This document shows, in pieces, positions 1 through 8,131 of a stretch of DNA of 32,408 bases. The stretch is from Bacteroidales bacterium (lineage in GTDB: Bacteria; Bacteroidota; Bacteroidia; Bacteroidales; Marinilabiliaceae). The notes under the pieces were generated by a model. It worked only from the letters and a program-made list of their open reading frames with translations. It did not search any database and was not told the DNA's origin. Each line of letters starts with the position of its first letter. Position 1 is the first letter of the stretch. A program made the position numbers and the translations under genes. The stretch covers positions 1-32,408 of the forward strand of contig JAGCYH010000008.1 of assembly GCA_017960905.1 (NCBI GenBank), given 5' to 3'.

Positions 1-473
1 CCCACGCGGTAGGCAATGCTCACAAACACAACGCCTTTGCTTGCAAGGTCGGCGCCGTCGTAGGTGGGTTCCGAGGTTGAGCCGAACGAGAATCCGCCGC
101 CGTAAATCCAAACCAGCACTGGTAATTTGTCGTCAGCCGACTTCGCGGGTGTCCAGACGTTCAGATAGAGACAATCTTCGCTCACGCCGTAGGGCGATTG
201 TCCGCCCTGCATAGGGATTGCGGCGTATTGCGTGGCTTGTCGGATTGTGTCCCAAGGCACCACGGGCTGCGGGGCTTTCCAACGCAAATCGCCAACAGGC
301 GGCGCGGCAAACGGAATGCCCTTGAAGATTGACATACTGTCGGTTACCGTGCCTTGAATCTTGCCACCCGTGACGGCGACAATATCACCTATCTTGCTCG
401 TTTCCTGAGTGTTGCTGCCGCACGAGCACATCATCGTTGCAGCTAACGCGAAACCTAAAACTATTTTTTTCAT
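1..473 (-). CDS. Carboxylesterase type B family lipoprotein (3' part outside window)
   Basis: The first 157 codons are present; the gene runs off the left edge. It begins MKKIVLGFALAATMMCSCGS, a lipoprotein signal peptide with a lipobox ending in Cys, so the enzyme is probably anchored to the outer membrane or periplasmic face. The mature part shows hallmarks of the alpha/beta-hydrolase carboxylesterase family: GIPFAAPPVGDLRW near residue 50, the family signature EDCLYLNVWTP near residue 100, and the oxyanion-hole stretch IYGGGFSFGS near residue 123. The nucleophile Ser region (GESAG in this family) lies beyond the window, so catalytic completeness cannot be judged. Relatives hydrolyse carboxylic esters; in gut Bacteroidota they are often annotated as para-nitrobenzyl esterases, but the substrate is unknown here. 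A possible -7 element (TATTTTTG, minus strand, 503-496) lies 23 nt before the start. Confidence 0.9.
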   Translation of the reverse strand, partial: MKKIVLGFALAATMMCSCGSNTQETSKIGDIVAVTGGKIQGTVTDSMSIFKGIPFAAPPVGDLRWKAPQPVVPWDTIRQATQYAAIPMQGGQSPYGVSEDCLYLNVWTPAKSADDKLPVLVWIYGGGFSFGSTSEPTYDGADLASKGVVFVSIAYRV

Positions 474-588
474 GGTTTTCAATTCTATTTTTTTTCAAAA
501 ATAGATATTTGTAGGTAAAAACTACTCATAAAAGCGCCTGAAAAGCGAAAAATTAACATTTTGGCAAAAGCAAAAAACGACTTTGTGA

Positions 589-619
589 TTTGTAAAAACA
601 CTTTTTTTCTATAATTTTG
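589..619 (+). promoter_or_regulatory. Bacteroidota-type promoter for the T9SS cargo gene
   Basis: TTTG (589-592), a 19-bp spacer and TAATTTTG (612-619) match the -33/-7 consensus TTTG-N19-21-TAnnTTTG of the main Bacteroidota sigma factor. The start codon of the T9SS cargo gene is about 75 nt downstream, leaving a fairly long leader. Confidence 0.7.
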
Positions 620-695
620 CTAACTCAATGTGCCGTCGGACTAGGTGGCGCATTGTATTGAACGGATAGTATAACGTATTATAAATAAATATTTT

Positions 696-1184
696 ATGAA
701 AACATTCAGACATCTTTTTGCTGCATCGGCTTTGCTTTTGTGCATGGCGAATGCCAATGCACAATATGCAGTAGCAGCGGCCGGTGGCAACACTACTGGC
801 GAAGGCGGTTCGATATCATACACCGTTGGCCAGACGTTCTACACAACAGCCGAAGCCACCTCGGGAGCCTCGGTGGCAGCCGGCGTGCAGCAAGCTTACG
901 TGGTAGAGACTGTTACCTCCCTGCCCGACGACCCAGAGGCGTTCCAGCTCTATGCCGCTTACCCTAACCCCGTGAAGGACCAGCTTACTCTGCGTACAAA
1001 ATCAGACACCGCTGAAAAACTTGTGTATCAGATACTTGATGCTCAAGGTAAACTACTGGCACAGGACAAAGTTGCCGGTGCGATAACCTCGATAAGCATG
1101 GCGCAGTTTACTCCGGCCGTGTACATCGTGCGCGTGGTCGACGGACAGAAAACTGTTGCTTCGTTCAAAGTGATTAAGAATTGA
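696..1184 (+). CDS. Small secreted protein with type IX secretion (T9SS type A) sorting domain
   Basis: A 162-residue protein with a Sec signal peptide (MKTFRHLFAASALLLCMANANAQ, cleavage probably before Gln23). The C-terminal ~75 residues form a T9SS type A sorting domain: YPNPVKDQLTLRTK near residue 90, then LDAQGKLLAQ, and an ending of the form GVYIVRV-K-FKVIKN (here PAVYIVRVVDGQKTVASFKVIKN in two parts). Such domains send cargo through the PorSS/Gld translocon, after which they are cleaved. The middle (residues 24-85, rich in Gly, Ala, Ser and Thr, with GEGGSISYTVGQTFYTTAEATSG in two parts) matches a short repeat domain common in Bacteroidota surface proteins ('VAAAGGNTTGEGGSISYTVGQ'). No enzymatic domain is visible, so the job after export is unknown. 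It has its own promoter and ends in two hairpins, so it is monocistronic. Confidence 0.85.
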   Translation: MKTFRHLFAASALLLCMANANAQYAVAAAGGNTTGEGGSISYTVGQTFYTTAEATSGASVAAGVQQAYVVETVTSLPDDPEAFQLYAAYPNPVKDQLTLRTKSDTAEKLVYQILDAQGKLLAQDKVAGAITSISMAQFTPAVYIVRVVDGQKTVASFKVIKN

Positions 1185-1185
1185 T

Positions 1186-1209
1186 TTTTCGCACGTTTCC
1201 GTGCGAAAA
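1186..1209. terminator. First stem-loop directly after the T9SS gene
   Basis: Arms TTTTCGCACG (1186-1195) and CGTGCGAAAA (1200-1209) pair perfectly around a 4-nt loop, starting 2 nt after the stop codon. It could terminate transcription or protect the 3' end; it is followed immediately by a second, stronger hairpin. Confidence 0.5.
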
Positions 1210-1216
1210 CATACCA

Positions 1217-1256
1217 AAAACCAAAGGGGCGAATTCATATTCGCCCCTTTGGTTTT
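1217..1256. terminator. Strong bidirectional rho-independent terminator
   Basis: A perfect 18-bp stem (left arm AAAACCAAAGGGGCGAAT, 1217-1234; loop TCAT; right arm 1239-1256) with a T-run on the + strand and a matching A-run at the foot of the other arm. It sits between the T9SS gene (plus) and the transposase (minus, ends at 1271), so it serves both convergent units. Confidence 0.85.
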
Positions 1257-1270
1257 ATAATCTATGTTTG

Positions 1271-1861
1271 TTACGTATAAAACCTATCGGTTTGCCACCG
1301 CGCAACATTGTTTTCGATGTAATCGGCTATGCCGTTCATCTCAGTCGTATCACGCACAATGTGGTCGTGGAAACGCGTTTGCCATGCAAACGGAATATTA
1401 TTGACACGTGCGTATTTGGTAATGGCGGATTTGATACCGCGTATTATAACCGCCAACGATCCAGATTTTGGCGATTTTCCCGACATATAATCATTTTTGC
1501 CATTCCATGTAGAGACGTTGCGTGCAACGTCTAATGGTTCATTTATTTCCGCATCACACGAGACGTTGCACGCAACGTCTCTACAATCACCATGGATTAT
1601 CACAATCGCGTGGATATGATTGGGCATAACGACCCACAATGGTATTTCGGCGTATGGGTAATGGTTGACGGCGTTGCGTAATTGTTCCTCTGCATAACGT
1701 CCAATTGCCGACATGTGCATTCCATTCGTATCTATTTCACCAAAATAATGCTGGTGTTCTTTGGTGCAAATTGTTACAAAATACATTCCGCCATTGTATG
1801 CGTGCCATACGGCACGCGCCGATGGAATGCGATACGTGTCGCGAAACAGATTATCGGACAT
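1271..1861 (-). CDS. REP-associated tyrosine transposase (RAYT, Y1_Tnp / IS200-like)
   Basis: A 196-residue single-domain Y1 transposase. The HUH metal-binding motif is MPNHIHAIV (His82 and His84). The C-terminal pattern FHDHIVRD...IADYIENNVARW is typical of RAYTs, single-copy domesticated relatives of IS200/IS605 transposases that act on REP palindromes by single-strand cleavage. Tyr150 and Tyr181 are both candidates for the catalytic Tyr; I cannot decide by eye. The unusual part is the stretch from about residue 92 to 120 (CRDVACNVS...LDVARNVST), which is encoded by two inverted copies of a REP-like palindrome, so the gene carries its probable target inside its reading frame. There are no flanking terminal repeats or target duplication that would make it a complete insertion sequence. 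Confidence 0.9.
   Translation of the reverse strand: MSDNLFRDTYRIPSARAVWHAYNGGMYFVTICTKEHQHYFGEIDTNGMHMSAIGRYAEEQLRNAVNHYPYAEIPLWVVMPNHIHAIVIIHGDCRDVACNVSCDAEINEPLDVARNVSTWNGKNDYMSGKSPKSGSLAVIIRGIKSAITKYARVNNIPFAWQTRFHDHIVRDTTEMNGIADYIENNVARWQTDRFYT
1509..1532 (+). repeat. REP-like palindrome, copy 1, inside the transposase gene
   Basis: A short GTAG lead-in followed by the near-palindromic 20-mer AGACGTTGCGTGCAACGTCT (1513-1532). It encodes the LDVARNVST part of the transposase. The whole 24-bp unit is an exact inverted copy of 1561-1584. Confidence 0.85.
1561..1584 (-). repeat. REP-like palindrome, copy 2 (inverted), inside the transposase gene
   Basis: AGACGTTGCACGCAACGTCT (1561-1580) plus CTAC; its reverse complement equals copy 1 base for base over 24 bp. 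The two copies are 28 bp apart in head-to-head order, like a BIME pair in enterobacteria. It encodes CRDVACNVS in the transposase. Confidence 0.85.
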
Positions 1862-1930
1862 TGGGTTGTTCTATGGTTTTGTTTATGCCTCGGTTTTTGG
1901 TGCTTAATGGATTGTTTTACAATGTCATCT

Positions 1931-2171
1931 TTACATGTCCCGCACGAGGCGAACCGACAGACCACCTTCGAGGTCTCCGATACCGGAAACGGCATCATTA
2001 TATTTACCTTTACGTTCTTAACTCGCTTGTCGCCAGTATATTGCATAGTTACTTTGCCGTCGGAACCTTTCGTGGCGGTCCAATTTTCGGGGACTATTAC
2101 GCTTGCGGCGCCTGCGCCGCAGCGGTTACGGTTGCAATCAGCAACCCAACGAAGGCAAATATTTTTTTCAT
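1931..2171 (-). pseudogene. Frameshifted small secreted protein remnant
   Basis: Three pieces on the minus strand in different frames read as one gene. The first is a clean signal peptide, MKKIFAFVGLLIATVTAAAQ, starting at 2171 and hitting TAA after APQA. A second frame continues as SVIVPENWTATKGSDGKV and then TMQYTGDKRVKNVKV. A third frame ends with SGIGDLEGGLSVRLVRDM and a stop at 1931-1933; an ending GxSVRxVRD is common in Bacteroidota secreted proteins of the FISUMP type. Total length is 241 nt, so at least two indels separate start and stop. It could be real decay or assembly error. The family is not firmly recognised. Confidence 0.45.
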
Positions 2172-2260
2172 TTTAAATATATATGTTTTTTACAAAAAAA
2201 TAAATGTTTGGTGAATTTGAAAAGGTTTAAGAATCGTTTTTTTGGGTGATTGGTTTTTGT

Positions 2261-2299
2261 AAAAAAAACAGGCTGCCGGAAGTATACTTCCGAGCAGCC
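2261..2299 (-). terminator. Rho-independent terminator of typA
   Basis: On the minus strand, a long stem formed by GGCTGC/GCAGCC and an inner perfect palindrome CGGAAGTATACTTCCG (2277-2292) with one bulged base is followed by a run of eight T (2268-2261). It begins 45 nt after the typA stop codon, which is right for termination of typA. Confidence 0.9.
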
Positions 2300-2344
2300 C
2301 ATCCAACTTAAAACCAATCTTATGAAAAACGTAAAAATCTTGTT

Positions 2345-4159
2345 CTATTCTTCGCTTTGTTCGCGTTTGGCGAGGCGTTTGCGTTCGTTCTCGTCGAGAA
2401 TTATCTTGCGCAGGCGCATCGAGTGCGGCGTTACTTCAACGTATTCGTCGCCCTGAATGTATTCGAGCGCCTCTTCGAGGCTGAATATTGTTGGCGGCGG
2501 CAGATGCACTGCCTCGTCGGAACTCTTCGAACGCATGTTGGTGAGTTTCTTGCTCTTGGTGACGTTGATAACGATGTCGCCCTCGCGTGTATTCTCACCT
2601 ACAACCTGTCCGGCGTAAACTTCGTCCTGCGGGTTGATGAAGAACTTGCCATGGTCTTGCAGTTTGTCGAGAGCGTAGGCGAATGCCGTACCACTCTCCA
2701 TGGCAATAAGCGAACCGTTGGTTCGCTTCTCGATAGGTCCGCGCCACGGTTCGAAGTCGATAAGGCGGTGCGCAATGACGGCTTCGCCGGCAGTGGCGGT
2801 CATCATTGTTGAGCGCAGGCCTATGATGCCGCGCGACGGTATCTTGAATTCTTGGTGTATGCGGTCGCCACGGCGTTCCATGTTCACGAGTTCGCCTTTG
2901 CGCTGAGTAACCATCTCTATCGCTTTGCCCGAAAAATCTTCGGGCAAGTCGATGGTCAGCTCTTCGATAGGTTCGCATTTCTCACCATCTATTTCTTTTA
3001 TAATCACCTGAGGCTGACCCACTTGCAGCTCGTAGCCTTCGCGGCGCATAGTCTCTATGAGCACCGAGAGGTGCAGCACGCCGCGCCCGAAGACATTCCA
3101 TGCGTCGGCGCTGTCGGTAGGTTCAACGCGCAGAGCGAGGTTTTTCTCGAGCTCGCGGTCGAGGCGCTCTTTGATATGTCGCGAAGTAACGAATTTACCG
3201 TCTTTGCCGAAGAATGGTGAGTTGTTGATAGTGAACAACATACTCATTGTAGGCTCGTCGATGGCTATTGTGGGCAGTGGTTCCGGATTTTCGAAATCGG
3301 CGATGGTATCGCCGATTTCAAAGCCTTCGAGACCGACTATGGCGCAAATATCGCCGCACGGTGCCACATCAACTTTCACTTTGCCCATGCCGTCGTAGAG
3401 GTAGAGCTCTTTGATGCGCGACTTGACAATGCTGCCGTCGCGTTTGCAGAGGCTTATGGCCTGTCCGGCACGCAGCTCGCCGCGGTGTACTCGCCCTATG
3501 GCTATACGGCCGGTGTAGTTTGAGTATTCGAGCGAGGTGATGAGCATCTGCGTCGTGCCGATGTTCTCGGGCGGCGCGGGTATGTATTTTATAATCGATT
3601 CAAAAACAGCGTTTATGTTGTCGGTCTTCTTGTTCCAGTCGTCGCTCATCCAGTTCTGTTTGGCCGAACCGTAGATGGTTGGGAAGTCGAGCTGCTCTTC
3701 GGTGGCGTCGAGGGCGAACATGAGGTCGAAGACCGCCTCGTGAACCTCGTCGGGTCGGCAGTTGGGCTTGTCGACTTTGTTGATGACAACTATTGGCTTG
3801 AGGTTGAGCTGAATGGCCTTCTGTAGAACGAAACGTGTTTGCGGCATAGGACCTTCGAAAGCATCGACGAGGAGCAGCACGCCGTCAGCCATGTTGAGCA
3901 CACGCTCAACCTCGCCGCCAAAGTCGGAGTGGCCCGGAGTGTCGATGATGTTTATCTTGTAGTCGCCCCAGCGGACTGCTACGTTCTTCGACAGAATGGT
4001 GATGCCGCGCTCGCGTTCGAGCTCGTTATTGTCCATCATCAGCTCGCCTGTCTTCTGATTGTCGCGGAACAACTTGCCCGCTATCAGCATCTTATCCACG
4101 AGTGTCGTCTTTCCGTGGTCGACATGCGCTATAATTGCAACGTTTCTTATCTTCTGCAT
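2345..4159 (-). CDS. typA: Translational GTPase TypA/BipA
   Basis: A full-length ribosome-binding GTPase (604 residues from the chosen start) that acts in 50S subunit assembly and stress or cold adaptation. All G motifs are visible: P-loop [15 protein letters not shown] (G1), ERERGITI (G2), [16 protein letters not shown] (G3), [12 protein letters not shown] (G4) and SAKQ (G5), followed by EF-G-like domains II, III and V and the BipA-specific C-terminal domain ([16 protein letters not shown], typical of the family). An upstream ATG at 4183 would add eight residues, but it overlaps a -7 promoter box (CAAAATTA, 4181-4188, read as TAATTTTG on the minus strand), so [19 protein letters not shown] at 4159 is preferred; 4168 is also possible. 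It is transcribed alone, divergently from purD, with a strong terminator. Confidence 0.97.
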   Translation of the reverse strand: MQKIRNVAIIAHVDHGKTTLVDKMLIAGKLFRDNQKTGELMMDNNELERERGITILSKNVAVRWGDYKINIIDTPGHSDFGGEVERVLNMADGVLLLVDAFEGPMPQTRFVLQKAIQLNLKPIVVINKVDKPNCRPDEVHEAVFDLMFALDATEEQLDFPTIYGSAKQNWMSDDWNKKTDNINAVFESIIKYIPAPPENIGTTQMLITSLEYSNYTGRIAIGRVHRGELRAGQAISLCKRDGSIVKSRIKELYLYDGMGKVKVDVAPCGDICAIVGLEGFEIGDTIADFENPEPLPTIAIDEPTMSMLFTINNSPFFGKDGKFVTSRHIKERLDRELEKNLALRVEPTDSADAWNVFGRGVLHLSVLIETMRREGYELQVGQPQVIIKEIDGEKCEPIEELTIDLPEDFSGKAIEMVTQRKGELVNMERRGDRIHQEFKIPSRGIIGLRSTMMTATAGEAVIAHRLIDFEPWRGPIEKRTNGSLIAMESGTAFAYALDKLQDHGKFFINPQDEVYAGQVVGENTREGDIVINVTKSKKLTNMRSKSSDEAVHLPPPTIFSLEEALEYIQGDEYVEVTPHSMRLRKIILDENERKRLAKREQSEE

Positions 4160-4180
4160 AAATGTCATTTTTTGAGGGTG

Positions 4181-4188
4181 CAAAATTA
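4181..4188 (-). promoter_or_regulatory. -7 element of typA promoter
   Basis: TAATTTTG on the minus strand matches TAnnTTTG. No good -33 TTTG is seen 19-21 bp upstream. Its position excludes translation starts upstream of about 4176. Confidence 0.5.
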
Positions 4189-4351
4189 CTCATTTCTAAC
4201 CACTTGATATACACCCGACAGAGTTAAAAGATTTAAAAATTATTTATGATATATGAATGGTGCGCGCGCTTCAATTGTTAATTTTTATTTTTAAACGCGC
4301 CGACGTGGCATTTTCCGTGTTTTGCGTAGTTGATTTACCACATAATAGTAT

Positions 4352-4359
4352 TACTTTTG
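4352..4359 (+). promoter_or_regulatory. -7 element of purD promoter
   Basis: TACTTTTG matches TAnnTTTG and lies 33 nt before the purD start at 4393; a partial -33 (TTGA, 4330-4333) is 18 bp upstream. The 4184-4392 interval is otherwise a divergent promoter region with no gene. Confidence 0.5.
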
Positions 4360-4392
4360 CAAAGTATTCAAGCAAAGCAAATTTTATCAGAC

Positions 4393-5676
4393 ATGAATAT
4401 ACTACTTATCGGTTCGGGCGGTCGTGAAAACGCCCTTGCATGGAAGATGTCGCAAAGCGCGAAGCTCTCTAAACTCTACATCGCGCCGGGCAATGCCGGC
4501 ACGGGCAATTACGGTACCAACGTCAACCTCGACCCAAACAATCACGCTGAGGTTAAGCGTTTTATCACCGACAACCACATCGATATGGTTGTTGTCGGTC
4601 CCGAAGAGCCGCTCGTCAAAGGGCTTCACGATGCCATACTGGCCGACCCGCTTACAGCCTCTGTGCCCGTCATAGGACCGCAGGCGCAAGGCGCCGCGCT
4701 CGAAGGCTCCAAAGAGTTCGCCAAGGCGTTCATGATGCGCCACAACATACCCACAGCGCAGTACAAGAGTTTCACTTCGGCAAATATTGCCGAAGGCGAG
4801 GCTTTTCTCGCTACGCTCAAAGCTCCTTACGTGCTTAAGGCCGACGGCCTTGCCGCCGGCAAGGGCGTGCTGATACTCAACGACTTAGACGAAGCTAAAC
4901 GCGAACTGCGCGAGATGCTCGGCGGCAAGTTCGGCTCAGCAAGCAACACGGTGGTCATTGAGGAGTATCTGAGCGGCATCGAGCTCTCGGTGTTTGTGCT
5001 TACCGATGGCAAGTCGTACGTCATTCTGCCAGAGGCCAAAGACTACAAGCGCGTTGGCGAGGGCGACACCGGCCTCAACACTGGCGGCATGGGCGCCGTT
5101 TCGCCCGTTCCGTTTGCCGGCGATGAGTTTATGCGTAAAGTCGAAGAGCGCATCGTACGTCCTACAGTCGACGGCCTGCGCAAAGACAACATACCCTACA
5201 AAGGTTTCATCTTCGTGGGTCTGATGAACTGCGACGGCGAACCTATGGTGATAGAATACAACGTGCGCATGGGCGACCCTGAAACAGAGGTAGTTATGCC
5301 GCGTATCGAGAGCGACCTTGTGGAACTCTTCGAGGCCGTGGCGCAAGAGCGCCTCGGCGAAAAACGCATCGCTGTGAGCAGCAAGACATGCTGCACGGTG
5401 ATGATGGTTGCCGGCGGTTACCCGGGCAGCTACAAGAAAGGCACGCCCATGACCGGTTTCGATGAGGTGGAGGGAAGCATCCTCTTCCACGCCGGCACGA
5501 AACAGACTGACAGTGGCGTAGTTACAAACGGCGGCCGCGTCATTGCCGTCAGCTCGCTCGGCGCAAGCAAAGACGAGGCGCTCGCGCTCTCGTACCGCAA
5601 CGTGGAGCATATCAAGTACGAAGGCCGCTATTTCCGCCGCGACATAGGCAAAGACCTCGATAAATACTACAAGTAA
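4393..5676 (+). CDS. purD: Phosphoribosylamine--glycine ligase (GARS)
   Basis: A 427-residue cytosolic ATP-grasp enzyme making glycinamide ribonucleotide from phosphoribosylamine, glycine and ATP, the second step of de novo purine synthesis. Visible family motifs: N-terminal GSGGRENALAWKM; VVGPEEPLVKG; VLKADGLAAGKGV and EEYLSGIELSVF of the ATP-grasp domain; NTGGMGAVSP; and MGDPETEVVMPRI, the GARS signature. The start MNILLIGSGGRE at 4393 fits the family; a longer frame from a TTG at 4330 would overlap the -7 box. The next gene starts one base after the stop codon, so the two are translationally coupled. Confidence 0.97.
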   Translation: MNILLIGSGGRENALAWKMSQSAKLSKLYIAPGNAGTGNYGTNVNLDPNNHAEVKRFITDNHIDMVVVGPEEPLVKGLHDAILADPLTASVPVIGPQAQGAALEGSKEFAKAFMMRHNIPTAQYKSFTSANIAEGEAFLATLKAPYVLKADGLAAGKGVLILNDLDEAKRELREMLGGKFGSASNTVVIEEYLSGIELSVFVLTDGKSYVILPEAKDYKRVGEGDTGLNTGGMGAVSPVPFAGDEFMRKVEERIVRPTVDGLRKDNIPYKGFIFVGLMNCDGEPMVIEYNVRMGDPETEVVMPRIESDLVELFEAVAQERLGEKRIAVSSKTCCTVMMVAGGYPGSYKKGTPMTGFDEVEGSILFHAGTKQTDSGVVTNGGRVIAVSSLGASKDEALALSYRNVEHIKYEGRYFRRDIGKDLDKYYK

Positions 5677-5677
5677 G

Positions 5678-6658
5678 ATGTTCAGGTTCTTCAGTCGGAA
5701 TTCGTTTTTGGCGTATGCCGCTCTGCCGGTAATGCTCATACTGTACAGGCTGCGCCTCATCTCGTCGCCCGAGATAAGTTTCGTGGCGGCCGATACCGAC
5801 TTGTACACTCCGCTGTGGAACCTCGTCTTCGGCGGTATCGCCGAAGGCAGTACGCTGAGCGTGGCCATTGCCATCATCTTTGCCTTTGTGGTAACGCTTG
5901 TGGTCAATGCGCTCACCGTTACGTTTAAGTTCGTAGAGCACGCCAACAATCTCGGCGGCTTTTTCTTCATCATCTTGTCGAGCGGCTTTATCGTCTCGCA
6001 GAGTCTGCACCCTGTGAGCGTGTTTGCAATACTCTTTGGCACAGCTGTTTACCGAATGTTCCGTGGCGCAATGAGCGAGTCGTACGAGCGCACCTGCTTC
6101 GAGTCGGCTTTTCTGATGTCGACGGCGTTTCTCTTTTGGGCCAAGACGGTGTGGTTCGTTCCGCTTCACGCAGTCATTCTGTTCACCTTGCGCACCGTAT
6201 CGGTGCGCTCGTTTGTGGCCATTCTGCTCGGCATAGCATCGCCTTTGGCCATTGCGGCCACATACTTCTTCTGCACCGACAGTCTGGTGCCCGTGGTGGA
6301 GACGTACCTCAAAGAGATGCTCGTTCCTACAGCGTTTTACAAGACCAACTTCTTCGCCCGTTCGTACATTGTGGTTTATGCGCTCATACTTATCACGGCT
6401 ATATTGAATAGTATGCGCAATATGCAGAAAATCAAGATTATAGAGAGCCGTTTCTGCCGCGCGGTGATATGGATAGTCTTCTGCGCGTCGCTCTTCATCA
6501 TTCTGCCGCTCTTCTCGTTCGAGATGCAGATACTCATAGCCATGGGCGGCGCCATGCTGCTCACGTCGTATGTGATGCGCCTGCCGCGTTACCGCTGGCA
6601 GGAGATTTTCACTTCGGTGCTCGCCCTCGCCGCCTGGATCGTGCAGTGGTATTTTTAA
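5678..6658 (+). CDS. Polytopic membrane protein, DUF6427-like, coupled to purD
   Basis: A 326-residue integral inner-membrane protein with about nine or ten hydrophobic segments (roughly residues 8-27, 57-82, 93-125, 143-170, 177-198, 228-247, 262-281, 285-303 and 309-326) and no recognisable enzymatic motif. Length, topology and position right behind purD fit the Bacteroidota family annotated DUF6427, whose function is unknown; I base this on recollection of that context, not on an alignment. The start lies one base after the purD TAA, so expression follows purD. No signal peptide or lipobox. Confidence 0.65.
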   Translation: MFRFFSRNSFLAYAALPVMLILYRLRLISSPEISFVAADTDLYTPLWNLVFGGIAEGSTLSVAIAIIFAFVVTLVVNALTVTFKFVEHANNLGGFFFIILSSGFIVSQSLHPVSVFAILFGTAVYRMFRGAMSESYERTCFESAFLMSTAFLFWAKTVWFVPLHAVILFTLRTVSVRSFVAILLGIASPLAIAATYFFCTDSLVPVVETYLKEMLVPTAFYKTNFFARSYIVVYALILITAILNSMRNMQKIKIIESRFCRAVIWIVFCASLFIILPLFSFEMQILIAMGGAMLLTSYVMRLPRYRWQEIFTSVLALAAWIVQWYF

Positions 6659-6691
6659 CGTTCCTCAGTGCGAAAATATTGAAAATGAGTG

Positions 6692-6699
6692 TATATTTG
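6692..6699 (+). promoter_or_regulatory. -7 element before the first tandem lipoprotein gene
   Basis: TATATTTG matches TAnnTTTG, 43 nt before the start at 6743. No convincing -33 box was found. Confidence 0.45.
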
Positions 6700-6742
6700 C
6701 ATTTCATTCGTTGAATCGAACAATTTAAAACATATTAAGATT

Positions 6743-7420
6743 ATGAAAACACTGATTTTAGCAATCGCTGCGATGGCCGTACTGGCTTCGTGCAGCAAAC
6801 CGGACCCTATTCCTGAGGCTCTCAAACTCTGGGACGCCAACGAAACCATTCAGAATTGGCGTGGCGGTGACGCGACAATGTACATACCCGACCAATACGC
6901 CTATGCCGACCTCGACAAAGACGGCACGCCCGAGTTGCTTCTGCGCGAGCATCAGGTGAGCGAATATGGCGAAAGCACTGGTTTCCTTGCCGTTTACACC
7001 AACGGCAAGAGCGGACTGAAACTCGTTGCTCTCGATACCAAAGAGGCTCAGATTGGCGATATATTCATCTGCAAAAACGGTATTGTCATTGTCGAAGCCG
7101 GTAACGAAAGCGGAACTTGGTCAGAGACAAGCTACTTCATGCTGAAAAACAGCGAGTTGGCTTCTGTATACTATAGCGAGTACCAGACCGAAGAAGAAGA
7201 GTTTGAAGAAGGCGACGAAGAAGAATACACCGAAGAAGAAGGCGATGAGGAAGAATACGAAGAGGTGGAAGCTGAATTCACCGTAACGTACTATAAGAGC
7301 GAACCCGCCACCGCTGAGCCCAAGGAGATTTCGTCCGACGAATTCGACAAAGCTACTGCCGGCACCGACAATCATTGCGAGATTAACGATTTCGAATGGA
7401 AGGACATAACCAAAAAATAA
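6743..7420 (+). CDS. Lipoprotein with DxDxDG motif and acidic tract (paralog A)
   Basis: A 225-residue lipoprotein: MKTLILAIAAMAVLASCSK with lipobox LASC, Cys17 being the predicted lipidated residue. It contains a DLDKDGTPELLLRE loop of EF-hand/FG-GAP-like DxDxDG type that may bind calcium, a TGFLAVYTNGKSGLKLV core, and a very acidic segment (about residues 149-175, mostly Glu and Asp with Tyr). The following gene is a clear paralog. The start at 6743 gives the signal peptide at the very N-terminus; upstream ATG at 6689 would sit before the promoter box. No named family was recognised; a periplasmic or surface calcium-binding role is inference. Confidence 0.8.
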   Translation: MKTLILAIAAMAVLASCSKPDPIPEALKLWDANETIQNWRGGDATMYIPDQYAYADLDKDGTPELLLREHQVSEYGESTGFLAVYTNGKSGLKLVALDTKEAQIGDIFICKNGIVIVEAGNESGTWSETSYFMLKNSELASVYYSEYQTEEEEFEEGDEEEYTEEEGDEEEYEEVEAEFTVTYYKSEPATAEPKEISSDEFDKATAGTDNHCEINDFEWKDITKK

Positions 7421-7427
7421 CAGCTTT

Positions 7428-8060
7428 ATGAAAACACGTTTTCTGGCAATAGCAGCCTTGGCAGTGCTGGCGTCGTGCAGCAAGTCAGACCCGCTTCCCG
7501 AGGCCATTAAAATATGGAACGCCGACGAGATGGTGCAGCGTTTTCAGGACGAACAGTTGGGGAGCGCCGCCAACGAATACGCCTACGTCGACATTGATGC
7601 CGACGGCACGCAGGAGTTGCTTCTGCGCCAGCATATTGAGGAAGAGTGGGGCGAAGGAACTGGTTTTATGGCCGTTTTTACCAACGGTAAAAGCGGACTG
7701 AAACTCGTGGGCCTGTCGCACAACATGGCACAGACTGGCGGCATAACGGTCAGCAAGAACGGCGTGGTGAAAGTGAGCGACGGCAACGAAAGCGGCACGA
7801 AGGGCGAAGTGAATAGCTATGTGCTGAAAAACAGCGAGATAGCCGCTGTTTATTCCGACGTGTACGAGTATGTTGAACCCGAGGAAGACGCCGAGTACGA
7901 CGAGAACTGGGTTTACGACCGCGAGTCGTATTTCGTTAGCGAGCCGGCCGGCTCGCAACGCAAAGAAATCACGGCCGCTGAGTTCGAAAAAGCCCTCGCC
8001 GGTGCCGACGATGAATACTATTCAAGTGATTTCAACTGGCAGAAAATTGAGGTTAAATAG
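7428..8060 (+). CDS. Lipoprotein with DxDxDG motif (paralog B)
   Basis: A 210-residue lipoprotein beginning MKTRFLAIAALAVLASCSKS. It aligns with the preceding protein over its whole length: SDPLPEAIKIWNADE, YAYVDIDADGTQELLLRQH, GTGFMAVFTNGKSGLKLV and SYVLKNSEIAAVY each have a close match. The acidic tract is shorter here. The genes are 7 bp apart and so share a transcript; they arose by tandem duplication. Function unknown. A perfect 18-bp palindrome lies inside the gene at 7939-7956. Confidence 0.8.
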   Translation: MKTRFLAIAALAVLASCSKSDPLPEAIKIWNADEMVQRFQDEQLGSAANEYAYVDIDADGTQELLLRQHIEEEWGEGTGFMAVFTNGKSGLKLVGLSHNMAQTGGITVSKNGVVKVSDGNESGTKGEVNSYVLKNSEIAAVYSDVYEYVEPEEDAEYDENWVYDRESYFVSEPAGSQRKEITAAEFEKALAGADDEYYSSDFNWQKIEVK

Positions 8061-8074
8061 CAATGTATAAAGAA

Positions 8075-8110
8075 CAAAGAACGGACACGGCTTGCCGCGT
8101 CCGTTCTTTG
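8075..8110 (+). terminator. Terminator after the tandem lipoprotein pair
   Basis: CAAAGAACGGAC (8075-8086) pairs with GTCCGTTCTTTG (8099-8110); a single mismatch and three more pairs close a CTTG loop. It starts 14 nt after the stop codon. The T-tract is short, so read-through into the next gene (start 8132) is possible. Confidence 0.65.
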
Positions 8111-8131
8111 CATTATTTCAAGCTGATAATT

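Noticed and set aside
1705..2214. Long plus-strand open frames of about 165 codons across 1682-2214
   Set aside because: They run antisense to the start of the transposase and to the frameshifted secreted-protein remnant, have no family likeness and no promoter or ribosome-binding site.
4160..4183. Upstream ATG for typA at 4183
   Set aside because: It overlaps the TAATTTTG promoter box and adds eight residues not found in TypA proteins.
4936..6042. A 368-codon minus-strand frame opposite purD and the membrane protein gene
   Set aside because: It is an antisense shadow of purD; its composition mirrors purD codons and it has no recognisable domain.
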